Below are positions 1 through 5,824 of a stretch of 5,824 nt of DNA, one piece after another. Source of the stretch: Desulfobacteraceae bacterium (GTDB taxonomy: Bacteria; Desulfobacterota; DSM-4660; Desulfatiglandales; Desulfatiglandaceae). Position numbers and translations under genes: made by a program. Every line of letters starts with the position of its first letter. The stretch's first letter is position 1. A model generated the notes under the pieces. It made no database searches, had not been told where the DNA came from, and saw only the letters and a program-made list of their open reading frames with translations. The stretch covers positions 1 to 5,824 of the forward strand of contig JAUVRS010000182.1 of NCBI GenBank assembly GCA_030597505.1, given 5' to 3'.

Positions 1-270
1 CGCGCCTCAATCGTGAAATCCTCGGAAGAGTGTTGCTATTCCTGTGGTTTCGCTCAATCGGCGCAGCCAAATCTGATCTAAATCTGTGCGCCAACTCTGT
101 GAATTTATTTTTGCGCGAACCCTAAGACTTTTTTCTGAACTATGCCCCCCCTTGAATATCCGTCAGTGGTAAAAGAAGGGCGCAAATTCACTCTTAGACA
201 ACCATTTCAAGAAATAGCCGGAGCCCATTTCGAGGGATCTCGGGTTGTTTCCACCGAACTCATTGGAAGG
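1..270. other. Non-coding left end, downstream of the last receiver gene
   Basis: No open frame with a plausible protein is seen here on either strand, and no tRNA fold was recognised. There is no clear hairpin-plus-T-run terminator right after the stop at 271; the small inverted arms TTCCA/TGGAA (249-253, 264-268) lack a T-run. The region contains a dyad around a direct repeat (60-92, listed separately) and inverted arms GTGAATTT (99-106) and AAATTCAC (184-191) far apart. It may separate this cluster from the next transcription unit. Confidence 0.45.
60..92. repeat. Inverted repeat GGCGCA/TGCGCC enclosing a direct repeat AAATCTG
   Basis: GGCGCA (60-65) and TGCGCC (87-92) are perfect inverted arms. 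Between them AAATCTG occurs twice (69-75 and 80-86), with start points 11 bases apart. The arrangement resembles a protein-binding site, but six-base arms occur by chance often enough that this is only suggestive. Confidence 0.3.
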
Positions 271-660
271 TTACAATCTTTGTGTATCTTTTAATATTTT
301 TCTATTTTTGGCCTTTGTTATTTTTTTAATCAGTTTTTTCAAATCTGCCGGTTTTTCCATTAAATCCATGGCTCCAAGTTTTATGGCCTTCATGGTGTTT
401 TCCACGGTGGCTTGTCCAGTAAGTAGTATAACTTGCAGATCGGGTTTTTTCAGTTTAAAGGCCCTGAGAGCCTCGAAACCATCCATTTCAGGCATCATAA
501 GGTCTATGACAACGGCATCATATGACTCCTGCGCCACCTTCTTGAGCGCATCCAGCGGGCATGTGGTCGTTGAGACATCCATTCCCAGGGTTCTCATCCG
601 CTCGGCCATAACCTCCAAGAGATCTTTTTCATCGTCAACGAGTAATATTTTTTCAGACGT
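271..660 (-). CDS. Stand-alone response regulator receiver protein with apparent ACG start codon
   Basis: Single-domain CheY-like protein of 129 residues read from 660. The reading SEKILLVDDEKDLL at its start supplies strand 1 and the acidic pair D9/D10; phospho-acceptor D53 (VIDLMMPEMDG), T81 (LLTGQA) and K103 (EKPADL) follow. A lysine-rich tail ends at TAA 273-271. No ATG, GTG or CTG lies in frame between the upstream stop (TAG) and D9. The only ordinary start candidate, TTG at 618, would remove strand 1 and both acidic residues. The codon before SEKILLVDDE is ACG, exactly where ATG would be expected, seven bases after AGAGGAG. It is therefore either a rare ACG start, an ATG-to-ACG mutation that cuts expression, or a sequencing error. 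The gene is last in the cluster, 13 bases after the previous receiver gene. LTGQATVE is shared with that neighbour, but the first helix differs, so its partner may differ. Confidence 0.85.
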   Translation of the reverse strand, partial: TSEKILLVDDEKDLLEVMAERMRTLGMDVSTTTCPLDALKKVAQESYDAVVIDLMMPEMDGFEALRAFKLKKPDLQVILLTGQATVENTMKAIKLGAMDLMEKPADLKKLIKKITKAKNRKILKDTQRL

Positions 661-667
661 GGCTCGA

Positions 668-674
668 CTCCTCT
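668..674 (-). promoter_or_regulatory. Ribosome binding site supporting the ACG start at 660
   Basis: The minus strand reads AGAGGAG, overlapping the TAA stop of the preceding receiver gene, then seven bases (TCGAGCC), then ACG. This is standard spacing for a start at 660. It is more than 45 bases from the TTG at 618, which has no such site of its own. Confidence 0.65.
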
Positions 675-1111
675 TATTCTAAAACCGATCTGGGAGAAGT
701 TAATATTTCATTCACTTTTGCCTCCCGGATGCGTGTCTCATGCTCGCTCTTTTTTTCGTAGGCCTTGTTAATTTTGGTTACAAGGTCTTCTGTTTCGCAT
801 GGTTTCATGAGAAAATCGTAGGCTCCCAGTTTCATTCCCTCTATTGCCGACTCAACGGTTGCTTGCCCTGTCAACATTATCACCTCTGATAACGGTTTTA
901 TTTTCTTTATTTCTTTTAGGACTTCAACGCCATCCATTCCAGGCATGCGCACATCCAAGATGACAACATCAAAGTTGTAGCCTTTGACATTTCTGATAGC
1001 GTCCTCACCATTCAGAGATGTTGTCACATGGAAGTCACGGATCATCAACCGCTCGGACAATGACTGAACAAACGCCTCTTCATCATCAACGATAAGTACT
1101 CGAATTTTCAT
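674..1111 (-). CDS. Stand-alone response regulator receiver protein
   Basis: Cytoplasmic phospho-acceptor protein of 145 residues made of one CheY-like receiver (about residues 1-120) and a charged helical tail (about 121-145) without an output domain. The active site is complete: D9/D10 in VDDE, phospho-acceptor D53 in ILDVRMPGMDG, T81 in MLTGQA and K103 in MKPCE. I chose ATG at 1111, six bases after AAGGAG; an in-frame TTG two codons upstream would overlap that spacing. Its first helix (FVQSLSERLMIRD) is nearly the same as that of the receiver in the kinase-like fusion (FVQTLSERLMIRD), which points to recent duplication and a shared histidine donor. It lies 59 bases after the degenerate kinase and 13 bases before the next receiver gene. 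With no output domain it probably works by binding a partner or as a phosphate sink or shuttle (inference). Confidence 0.93.
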   Translation of the reverse strand: MKIRVLIVDDEEAFVQSLSERLMIRDFHVTTSLNGEDAIRNVKGYNFDVVILDVRMPGMDGVEVLKEIKKIKPLSEVIMLTGQATVESAIEGMKLGAYDFLMKPCETEDLVTKINKAYEKKSEHETRIREAKVNEILTSPRSVLE

Positions 1112-1139
1112 GTTCAACTCCTTTTTGGAAAAAGTCTGA

Positions 1140-1162
1140 CGGGTCTCTTGTTTAACGACCCG
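1140..1162 (-). repeat. Short inverted repeat between the kinase-like gene and the receiver gene
   Basis: CGGGTC (1140-1145) and GACCCG (1157-1162) are perfect six-base inverted arms around an 11-base loop. They begin nine bases after the stop of the kinase-like gene. In the minus-strand transcript a run of five T follows six bases after the stem (1133-1129). It could act as a weak attenuator that lowers expression of the two receiver genes. The stem is short and the T-run displaced, so I do not call it a terminator. Confidence 0.3.
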
Positions 1163-1170
1163 AATTGGGG

Positions 1171-1836
1171 TTATCTGAGCATTTTTCTGGGCAGGGTAAT
1201 AATAACCTCTCCGGCTTTTGCTTCAGTCTTGATTTCGGCCCGGAGTGCCCCAAGAAGGGCCCTTTCCTCTTCTCCTGGAAATGCGCCCGTTGGGATGTTC
1301 CGGAGGTGTTCCAGCTTTGTAAACCTGACCCGAACGCTCTTTTCTGTTCCCTCGGCAAAAAGATGAATGTTTTTTTCTTGGCCGGCCGCACCCATTCTAA
1401 AATCCAGACACAGCCATATAAGGTTTTCCAAAAAAAAGGGGTTTGTAGTGATCGTCCCCGGGCTTGCAGGAACCGTCACGTCCAGGGTCACGCCACGCAT
1501 GTAAGCAAACCTGCCTGAAATTGCGACCACAAGTTCCAGGAGTTCTCCCACGTCGATATCCGCCAGGGGTTTGTCAACACTGTGAGAGAATCTGTTCATT
1601 CTCTTTACGATTTTATCTGCCCTGTGGATCTGGTCTTTGATTTTCCCGGCCAAGGTTTTGATCCGTGCCGGGTCAACGGCCATCCCTTTGTCTGACATGA
1701 ACATCATGTCTTCCAAAAGCCCTGCGTCTTCGTTGATAATGGCCAGAGCGTTTTTGATTTCATGTGATGTGGAAGCGGATATTTTCCCAAAGAATTGAAA
1801 TCCGGTCTTGGCCAGGATATCCTCCCGATGGTTCAT
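1171..1836 (-). CDS. Degenerate histidine-kinase-like protein, putative phosphotransfer protein
   Basis: Soluble protein of 221 residues with no membrane segment and no sensor domain. Residues about 10-90 form a DHp-like helical hairpin with H25 in SHEIKNALAIINEDAGLLEDM-type wording, close to the H box of the upstream kinase. Residues about 95-216 occupy the place of the ATPase domain, and only its outline remains: a worn N-box region (FFLENLIWLCLD, 134-145) and a closing strand GEVIITLP. The G1 motif DxGxG, the F box and the GLGL G2 box are all missing. ATP-dependent autophosphorylation is therefore unlikely, while the acceptor His is kept, the same combination seen in Spo0B and ChpT phosphotransferases. 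ATG overlaps the upstream stop (ATGA) and has GAGGAG seven bases before it. A role relaying phosphate between the kinase and the stand-alone receivers, or acting as a phosphatase or docking partner, is inference. Confidence 0.85.
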   Translation of the reverse strand: MNHREDILAKTGFQFFGKISASTSHEIKNALAIINEDAGLLEDMMFMSDKGMAVDPARIKTLAGKIKDQIHRADKIVKRMNRFSHSVDKPLADIDVGELLELVVAISGRFAYMRGVTLDVTVPASPGTITTNPFFLENLIWLCLDFRMGAAGQEKNIHLFAEGTEKSVRVRFTKLEHLRNIPTGAFPGEEERALLGALRAEIKTEAKAGEVIITLPRKMLR

Positions 1837-3578
1837 GATGTTTCTCCTCGGTTTTTCGGGCCCTCGAAATTGATTGGTAAAGCAATGATGAAACTCGTTC
1901 CTTTCCCCAATTCGCTTTCGACCTTGATTTGGCCCCCGAGTTCAAGGACAAGGACGTATGTAATAGACAGACCCAACCCGGTCCTGATTTTTTTTGCTTT
2001 ACTTGAGAAGAAGGGATCGAATATGCGGTCAAGGTCTTGCCTGGGAATGCCATGTCCATTGTCGGTGAATGTGATTAAAACCAGCTCTCCTTCAGGGCGT
2101 TTTATTGTAATTTTCAGGTCCCCCCCTTCACCCATCCCCTCGAAGGCATAATTAAAAAGATTGAGAAAAATTTGCTGCAGTGTTCCTTGGTCGCTTTCAA
2201 TTTGAGGAATGTCTTCTTGCACGTTCACGGATACGGTAATCAACCGCTGTTCCGGTTCCTTGCCCAGCAAACTGAGTACATCTGAAATCAGTTTTTCAAG
2301 ATCTATGAGTTGGATGTTGACGTCTATGTGTTGCGCGAAATTCAAAAGACGTTTGGTGATACTTCCACATCGTTGTACCTCTGAGAGAATCGATGCCACG
2401 AGGGACATCAGCTTTGGATTCTTTGCATATTTTTTCCCGCGGGTAAACATGTCCTTGATGAGTCCGGCCTTCTCGTTAATGACCGCCAAGGGGTTGTTGA
2501 TCTCGTGAGCTGCTCCTGTGGCCAATCGCCCGATAGAGGCCATTTTGTTAGAGTATTCCACCTGATGCAGAACCATTATCCTCCTCTGGTCTGCCTCGTG
2601 CATCTTCTTGACAAGATGGGTGCCCACACCCAAGATTACCAGGAGGATAATTGTGATGCTTACCACCAGAATCCAGTTAAGATCGCTGCGGGTCTTAAAC
2701 CATGGTTCCAGAAATTCGGTTTTCTGTTTGACAAACATCAAAATGAACTGTGTATCGGGAATGTAGGCATAGCCTATAATAAGAGGTTCTCCCCCGGGGG
2801 CCTCGATTTCTATGACCTCGGTCTTTGGGGAGTACCCGGGAACGGGTAAAGATATTTTTTCAAGGGCTTTTCCGTGGTGGCTGGACGATGTCTGGAGGAT
2901 GCCGTTGCGGTTGATAATAAAGGCATCACTCGAACGGTTTTTTTTAAGTTCTGAAAACAGCTCTTTAAGCCGATCAATATCAATGGTGCCTCGCAGCACA
3001 TATAAGGTACCATCCGGCAGTTCGTGCATGACTGCGACGACAAGATGCGGGACTTGCCGGAACCCCATGAAGACATCGCTGATGTAAACGCCACGGTCCC
3101 GGATTTTCTTGAACCACGTCTGGTCACCATAATTCCTGCGCTCAAGTTTATAAGGCCCCACATAGGTTCTTTGAAGGCCAAAAGAATCGATTATGCCCAG
3201 ATCAGAAAACCCACCAAACCCTTTTTTTAGGTTTTCCAGAATGACAGCAAGCCGTGATGGGTCATTTAACTCCTCAAAGGAATTGTCTCGGCCAACGAAA
3301 TCCAGAGCAGACTTTCGTTCGTTCAAAAAGAAAACGATGTTCTTCCGGATGTTTGAGACCAGTCCGGACGTGCGTAAAACAATTTCCGATTCGATGGCAT
3401 CCTGCGTTATCTTATAGTCCGCAAATATCATTAAAATGAGAGGTATGAGAGAGACCCCGGCGGTAAACAGAAAGGCGGATCTCCAGATGCGGCGAAAATT
3501 GAACAGGTACTTATATGGACCTGCGGCAACGTCCTCATAATCCCAAAACTTCGGTTTTAGTTTGCCAAGTATCGACAT
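1833..3578 (-). CDS. Transmembrane sensor histidine kinase with Cache-type extracellular domain
   Basis: Inner-membrane sensor kinase of 581 residues that should autophosphorylate on His and pass phosphate to receivers. A short cytoplasmic start is followed by membrane segment 1 (about residues 33-53), an extracytoplasmic region (about 55-295) and membrane segment 2 (about 300-322). The wording TYVGPYKLE, TWFKKI and YISDVFMGFRQVPH inside the outer region is typical of double-Cache ligand-binding domains. There is no HAMP; a charged helix (323-345) leads straight to the DHp domain with H358 in AAHEINNP. The ATPase domain has N476 (NLFNYAFEG), the G1 box DNGHG (506-510), the F box FDPFFSSK (520-527) and the G2 box GLGLS (534-538), so all catalytic motifs are present. 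The ATG at 3578 has only a weak upstream GGA, but it places the first membrane segment normally. The stop TGA overlaps the next start as ATGA, which implies translational coupling. The ligand is unknown; small organic or inorganic anions are common for Cache domains. Confidence 0.93.
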   Translation of the reverse strand: MSILGKLKPKFWDYEDVAAGPYKYLFNFRRIWRSAFLFTAGVSLIPLILMIFADYKITQDAIESEIVLRTSGLVSNIRKNIVFFLNERKSALDFVGRDNSFEELNDPSRLAVILENLKKGFGGFSDLGIIDSFGLQRTYVGPYKLERRNYGDQTWFKKIRDRGVYISDVFMGFRQVPHLVVAVMHELPDGTLYVLRGTIDIDRLKELFSELKKNRSSDAFIINRNGILQTSSSHHGKALEKISLPVPGYSPKTEVIEIEAPGGEPLIIGYAYIPDTQFILMFVKQKTEFLEPWFKTRSDLNWILVVSITIILLVILGVGTHLVKKMHEADQRRIMVLHQVEYSNKMASIGRLATGAAHEINNPLAVINEKAGLIKDMFTRGKKYAKNPKLMSLVASILSEVQRCGSITKRLLNFAQHIDVNIQLIDLEKLISDVLSLLGKEPEQRLITVSVNVQEDIPQIESDQGTLQQIFLNLFNYAFEGMGEGGDLKITIKRPEGELVLITFTDNGHGIPRQDLDRIFDPFFSSKAKKIRTGLGLSITYVLVLELGGQIKVESELGKGTSFIIALPINFEGPKNRGETS

Positions 3579-3616
3579 CTTTAATCCACACGTTCCGGTC
3601 TATCAAAATCTTGACA

Positions 3617-3637
3617 ACCTGGTCCTTTGGACCCGGT
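3617..3637 (-). repeat. Imperfect inverted repeat (possible hairpin or operator)
   Basis: On the plus strand ACCTGGTCC and GGACCCGGT are inverted copies with one mismatch, separated by TTT. In RNA from the minus strand this gives an eight-pair stem with one internal mismatch, 38 bases upstream of the sensor kinase start. No clean T-run follows it, so it is not a classical terminator; an operator or a transcript-stabilising hairpin is possible. Confidence 0.4.
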
Positions 3638-3670
3638 CAGAGATTATTGGTTGTATGAGGCACGATCCTT

Positions 3671-3700
3671 TACTCCCTTTTACTATGGGGTACTACGGGG
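3671..3700. repeat. Three consecutive 10-base units beginning TACT
   Basis: On the plus strand the units are TACTCCCTTT, TACTATGGGG and TACTACGGGG. The last two differ at one base and the first shares only the TACT start. The 10-base period puts each unit on the same face of the helix, as in phased protein-binding sites. Regulatory function is inference; short low-complexity repeats can also arise by slippage. Confidence 0.4.
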
Positions 3701-3729
3701 TCTGGTGAAAGAGCCAAGGGCAAATCAAG

Positions 3730-4956
3730 TTAGGTCTTTGCGGCCTTGTTTTGTCTAATTTTCTCATTTGCTTGCTTTATTGTGTCACTCAACACATCAA
3801 TATCCAAGGGTTTTTGTAAATATGCGAAGGCACCGAGCTGTATACACTTGTTTTTGTCAGCCTCTGATCCATGAGCCGTAAGAATGATAACCTCGATTTC
3901 CGGACGGGTCTCCTTCACCCTTCGTAGGACCTCGATGCCGTCAATGCCGGGCATCTTGAGATCAACGATCATCACTTCGGGTTCGTCCTCTTTGATCAAA
4001 TCGAGGGCTGACTCCCCATCATAGGCCACGGTTGACCCCATATCGCGAATCATCAGGCGTTCGGATAAAGTTTGGACAAACTCGCGTTCGTCGTCAACGA
4101 GGAGGACCTTTGGGGGTACCTTGAAATCGTGTTTGCGGTATATGTTTGCCTGGTGATATCCTGTGCCCACTTTTGTTTCCACCCGTTTAACCCCCGGCAC
4201 CTTTTCTACAATAGACGTGAGTTCATCCTGAAACCGGCCAAGCATCAAAACGTGTTTATTGATGGTCAGGATGAGGGATCCGTCGTCGGCACTCACGCCC
4301 ACGCTGTGCCCTTCCCCGGCCAAGGCCACTTGAGCTTTAGAGACCAGAAGAAAGTCCTCTACGGCCTTTTTTGAAACCCGGGTGGGTTTGAGCACATCTT
4401 TCTCCATATTGTCTTCAATAAGGGCTGTTGCCTCCTCTGTTGTCATTTTGTTCATGGGGATAACGATATCATTCAAAGATGCATCCCAGGGGTCATTATT
4501 ATGGAACAGGGTGTTGGTCCAAACGGCGCAGTCCTCGTCATGTCTTTGAATGATTTTGGCCGCCTCCCTTTCTGACAGCCCCTTCTCCTCTTTGGCAACC
4601 AAGATCTTGAACTTCATATCCGCGATGAGGCAAATCCGAAGCACATGGCTGATCTCTTTTGGGATGAACTGAGTGGTAAACCCAACGAAAAGGAGGTTTT
4701 GGCCGGAGAGCATTCCGGCCAAGGCTAACCTGAGGTGGGCGATGGTCCTTTCCTTTTCGTGTGTGAATTTGTTAAACACCGAGGTCTTGGACGAGAATGC
4801 ACGATTGACTTTGCCTTCAGATATGCCTGAAAGCCTGCTCGCCTCGGCTACAATGTCCTTGTCGGTGACCAGTTTATATCCGGATTTGGCGAGTAAATTC
4901 CGGACAACGTGGTCCTCCTTGCAAAAAACGCCGCTAAACACGGTAATGACAGGCAC
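3730..4956 (-). CDS. Degenerate cytidylate-kinase-like / BON-like / receiver fusion protein
   Basis: Three-part cytoplasmic signalling protein of 408 residues. Residues 1-185 follow the layout of the cytidylate-kinase-like family: PVITVF at the start, GYKLVTDKDIV, then LLFVGF, the GLSEREAAKIIQRHDED helix and the NDIVIPMNKMTTEEA ending. The usual glycine-rich P-loop is replaced by SGVFCKEDH, and the arginine expected after the conserved Asp of the lid is Cys (HDEDC), so nucleotide phosphorylation is doubtful. Residues about 196-264 resemble a BON domain (DGSLILTINKHV...VPGVKRVETKV). Residues about 280-400 form a complete receiver with acidic pair D288/D289, phospho-acceptor D332, T360 and K382. 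I chose GTG at 4956, six bases after AAGGGGG, because the protein then begins MPVITVF as the family does; an in-frame GTG at 4974 lacks a ribosome site. It sits between SulP and the sensor kinase. The N-terminal part may be a nucleotide sensor or binding module (inference). Receiver call is certain, kinase-like call good, BON call moderate. Confidence 0.88.
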   Translation of the reverse strand: MPVITVFSGVFCKEDHVVRNLLAKSGYKLVTDKDIVAEASRLSGISEGKVNRAFSSKTSVFNKFTHEKERTIAHLRLALAGMLSGQNLLFVGFTTQFIPKEISHVLRICLIADMKFKILVAKEEKGLSEREAAKIIQRHDEDCAVWTNTLFHNNDPWDASLNDIVIPMNKMTTEEATALIEDNMEKDVLKPTRVSKKAVEDFLLVSKAQVALAGEGHSVGVSADDGSLILTINKHVLMLGRFQDELTSIVEKVPGVKRVETKVGTGYHQANIYRKHDFKVPPKVLLVDDEREFVQTLSERLMIRDMGSTVAYDGESALDLIKEDEPEVMIVDLKMPGIDGIEVLRRVKETRPEIEVIILTAHGSEADKNKCIQLGAFAYLQKPLDIDVLSDTIKQANEKIRQNKAAKT

Positions 4957-4962
4957 TTCGAG

Positions 4963-4969
4963 CCCCCTT
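4963..4969 (-). promoter_or_regulatory. Ribosome binding site deciding the GTG start at 4956
   Basis: The minus strand reads AAGGGGG, then six bases (CTCGAA), then GTG. No comparable purine-rich site precedes the in-frame GTG at 4974, which favours the shorter 408-residue reading of the kinase-like/receiver fusion. Confidence 0.6.
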
Positions 4970-4980
4970 TTCACAATATG

Positions 4981-5824
4981 TTAGGCAAGACGGCAAACAG
5001 TTATGAGTGGGCAAGCGTCCTCCTGCCCGGATATATGGGTTTCTTCATGGATGGCGCTGATAGCCTTCTCCATTGTTGGGTAGATATGATCCTCTCCAAT
5101 CTTCTCCAGGAGGTGGGTGCGTTTTAGAACTTTCATGACAGAGACATGTACGCCACTTAATGAGATGTCTATGCCGGCGCTTCTGACCCTGTCCACTATC
5201 AAGGAGAGCGCTTCTTCTCCCGACGCATCCATATCATTAATACCATTGGAAACAATGTGAATGTGTTTCAGGTTTTTCATGGTTTTCCTGCGTTGAGCTA
5301 TCTGGTCTTCCAGATAACTGGCGTTTGCAAAGAAAAGGGGAGCGTCAAATCGAACCACGGCAATGTACTTGCACTGTTTCAGACCAAAGGCCGTGGAATC
5401 GTGAAGAGTCTTGTCGGCCGACATGGACAGAGAGGCAACTGTGGGCCTCATACTCTTGTACAGGAACACGACCAGGGAAAGAGCCACGCCGATCATTATA
5501 CCCTTTTCCAGGTGCGGTGCAAAGAGCAAAGTGCTGATGAATGAGATTACGGATATGGCCCCGTCATACCATCGGGCCCTCCAGGTGTGGATAAAACCGG
5601 AGACGTTCACCAGATGGATAATCGCCATCATGATGATTGCAGCCAGCACCGACTGTGGCAGGTAGTAGAAAAGCGGCGTAAAGAAAAGGAGCACGATAAC
5701 AACCGCCAGACTGGTGAATACGCTTGAGAGACCCGAGAGCGCTCCTGACTGGAGATTGAGCGCGGATCTGGAAAAAGAACCGGAGGTTGGAAAGCTCCTG
5801 CCAAAGGCTCCGCAGATGTTTGCC
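4981..5824 (-). CDS. SulP-family anion permease, C-terminal part with STAS domain (partial, 5' end beyond window)
   Basis: Inner-membrane anion transporter of the SulP/SLC26 family, which moves sulfate, bicarbonate or other anions; the substrate cannot be told from this fragment. The frame is open to the right edge, with the first whole codon at 5823, giving 280 visible residues. They begin with the family-typical stretch GSFSRSALNLQSGA (about residues 15-28), followed by hydrophobic membrane segments to about residue 123 (for example VVIVLLFFTPLFYYLP and VALSLVVFLY). A cytoplasmic STAS domain follows at about residues 150-262, with the DASG motif (residues 199-202) that corresponds to the phosphorylatable loop of SpoIIAA-like proteins. 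The tail ends in CPLITVCRLA, with two cysteines. Stop is TAA at 4983-4981. It lies 24 bases before the next gene on the same strand, so co-transcription is likely. STAS domains are known regulatory contact sites, which makes this protein a candidate target of the downstream signalling proteins (inference). Family assignment is secure. Confidence 0.93.
   Translation of the reverse strand, partial: ANICGAFGRSFPTSGSFSRSALNLQSGALSGLSSVFTSLAVVIVLLFFTPLFYYLPQSVLAAIIMMAIIHLVNVSGFIHTWRARWYDGAISVISFISTLLFAPHLEKGIMIGVALSLVVFLYKSMRPTVASLSMSADKTLHDSTAFGLKQCKYIAVVRFDAPLFFANASYLEDQIAQRRKTMKNLKHIHIVSNGINDMDASGEEALSLIVDRVRSAGIDISLSGVHVSVMKVLKRTHLLEKIGEDHIYPTMEKAISAIHEETHISGQEDACPLITVCRLA

Larger units (their letters stand above)
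3579..3729. other. Intergenic region before the sensor kinase, no gene seen
   Basis: This 151-base gap is the largest inside the cluster. It holds a set of 10-base repeats (3671-3700) and an imperfect dyad (3617-3637), both listed separately. I could not identify a convincing -35/-10 or -24/-12 promoter on the minus strand, and no open frame worth calling. Its size and repeats make it the most likely place for an internal promoter, operator or attenuator controlling the four downstream genes (inference). Confidence 0.5.

Noticed and set aside
271..618. Shorter receiver starting at TTG 618
   Set aside because: It would lack strand 1 and the acidic pair and has no ribosome site at proper spacing; the reading from 660 restores a complete receiver.
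245..682. Open frame on the plus strand of 145 codons
   Set aside because: It lies antisense to the last receiver gene, whose translation has full receiver motifs; the plus-strand translation shows no recognisable family and is a shadow.
1129..1162. Rho-independent terminator after the kinase-like gene
   Set aside because: The stem has only six pairs with an 11-base loop and the T-run is short and displaced; the receiver gene follows at once, so at most a weak attenuator.
1165..1518. Plus-strand open frame opposite the kinase-like gene
   Set aside because: Antisense shadow; the minus-strand frame carries the H box and couples to its neighbour by ATGA.
2810..3181. Second minus-strand open frame inside the sensor kinase gene
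   Set aside because: Out of frame with the kinase, whose Cache-type motifs occupy the same bases; no ribosome site or family pattern seen.
4957..4974. Longer kinase-like fusion starting at GTG 4974
   Set aside because: The AAGGGGG site lies downstream of this codon and is spaced for GTG 4956; the extra six residues match nothing in the family.
1..5824. CRISPR array, insertion sequence or phage-derived element
   Set aside because: No regularly spaced direct repeats of suitable length, no transposase or integrase frame, and no terminal inverted repeats were seen.

Overview
The window carries six adjacent protein-coding genes, all on the minus strand, and they read as one signalling locus. Read in the direction of transcription (right to left), they are: (1) the C-terminal part of a SulP-family anion transporter with its STAS domain, cut by the right window edge; (2) an unusual fusion of a cytidylate-kinase-like domain, a BON-like domain and a receiver domain; (3) a membrane histidine kinase with a large Cache-type sensor region; (4) a short second kinase-like protein that keeps the phospho-acceptor histidine but has lost the ATP-binding motifs; (5) a stand-alone receiver protein; (6) a second stand-alone receiver protein. 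Spacing is tight (ATGA overlap between 3 and 4, 13 bases between 5 and 6, 24 bases between 1 and 2). The largest internal gap is about 150 bases, in front of the histidine kinase. The left 270 bases hold no gene that I can support.

The organism is most likely a member of the Desulfobacterota (former Deltaproteobacteria). This is inference from protein style only: the Cache sensor kinase without HAMP, its H-box wording (HEINNPLAVINEKAGL), the many receiver-only proteins, the kinase-like/receiver fusion and the moderate base composition. No rRNA or other marker gene is present.

How the parts may work together (inference): the kinase at 1833-3578 senses an extracellular ligand and autophosphorylates. 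The receiver of the fusion protein and the receiver protein at 674-1111 have almost identical first helices, the region that normally contacts a kinase, so they probably share one histidine donor. The ATP-site-less paralogue at 1171-1836 looks like a phosphotransfer or docking protein in the manner of Spo0B/ChpT. None of the three receivers is attached to a DNA-binding or enzymatic output domain that looks intact, so the pathway probably acts through protein-protein contacts. The adjacent SulP/STAS transporter is the most obvious candidate target, or its transported ion the relevant stimulus.

The most notable points are the degenerate kinase-BON-receiver fusion, the catalytically dead kinase paralogue, and the last receiver gene. 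The natural start of that gene is ACG rather than ATG, placed 7 bases after a good ribosome binding site.
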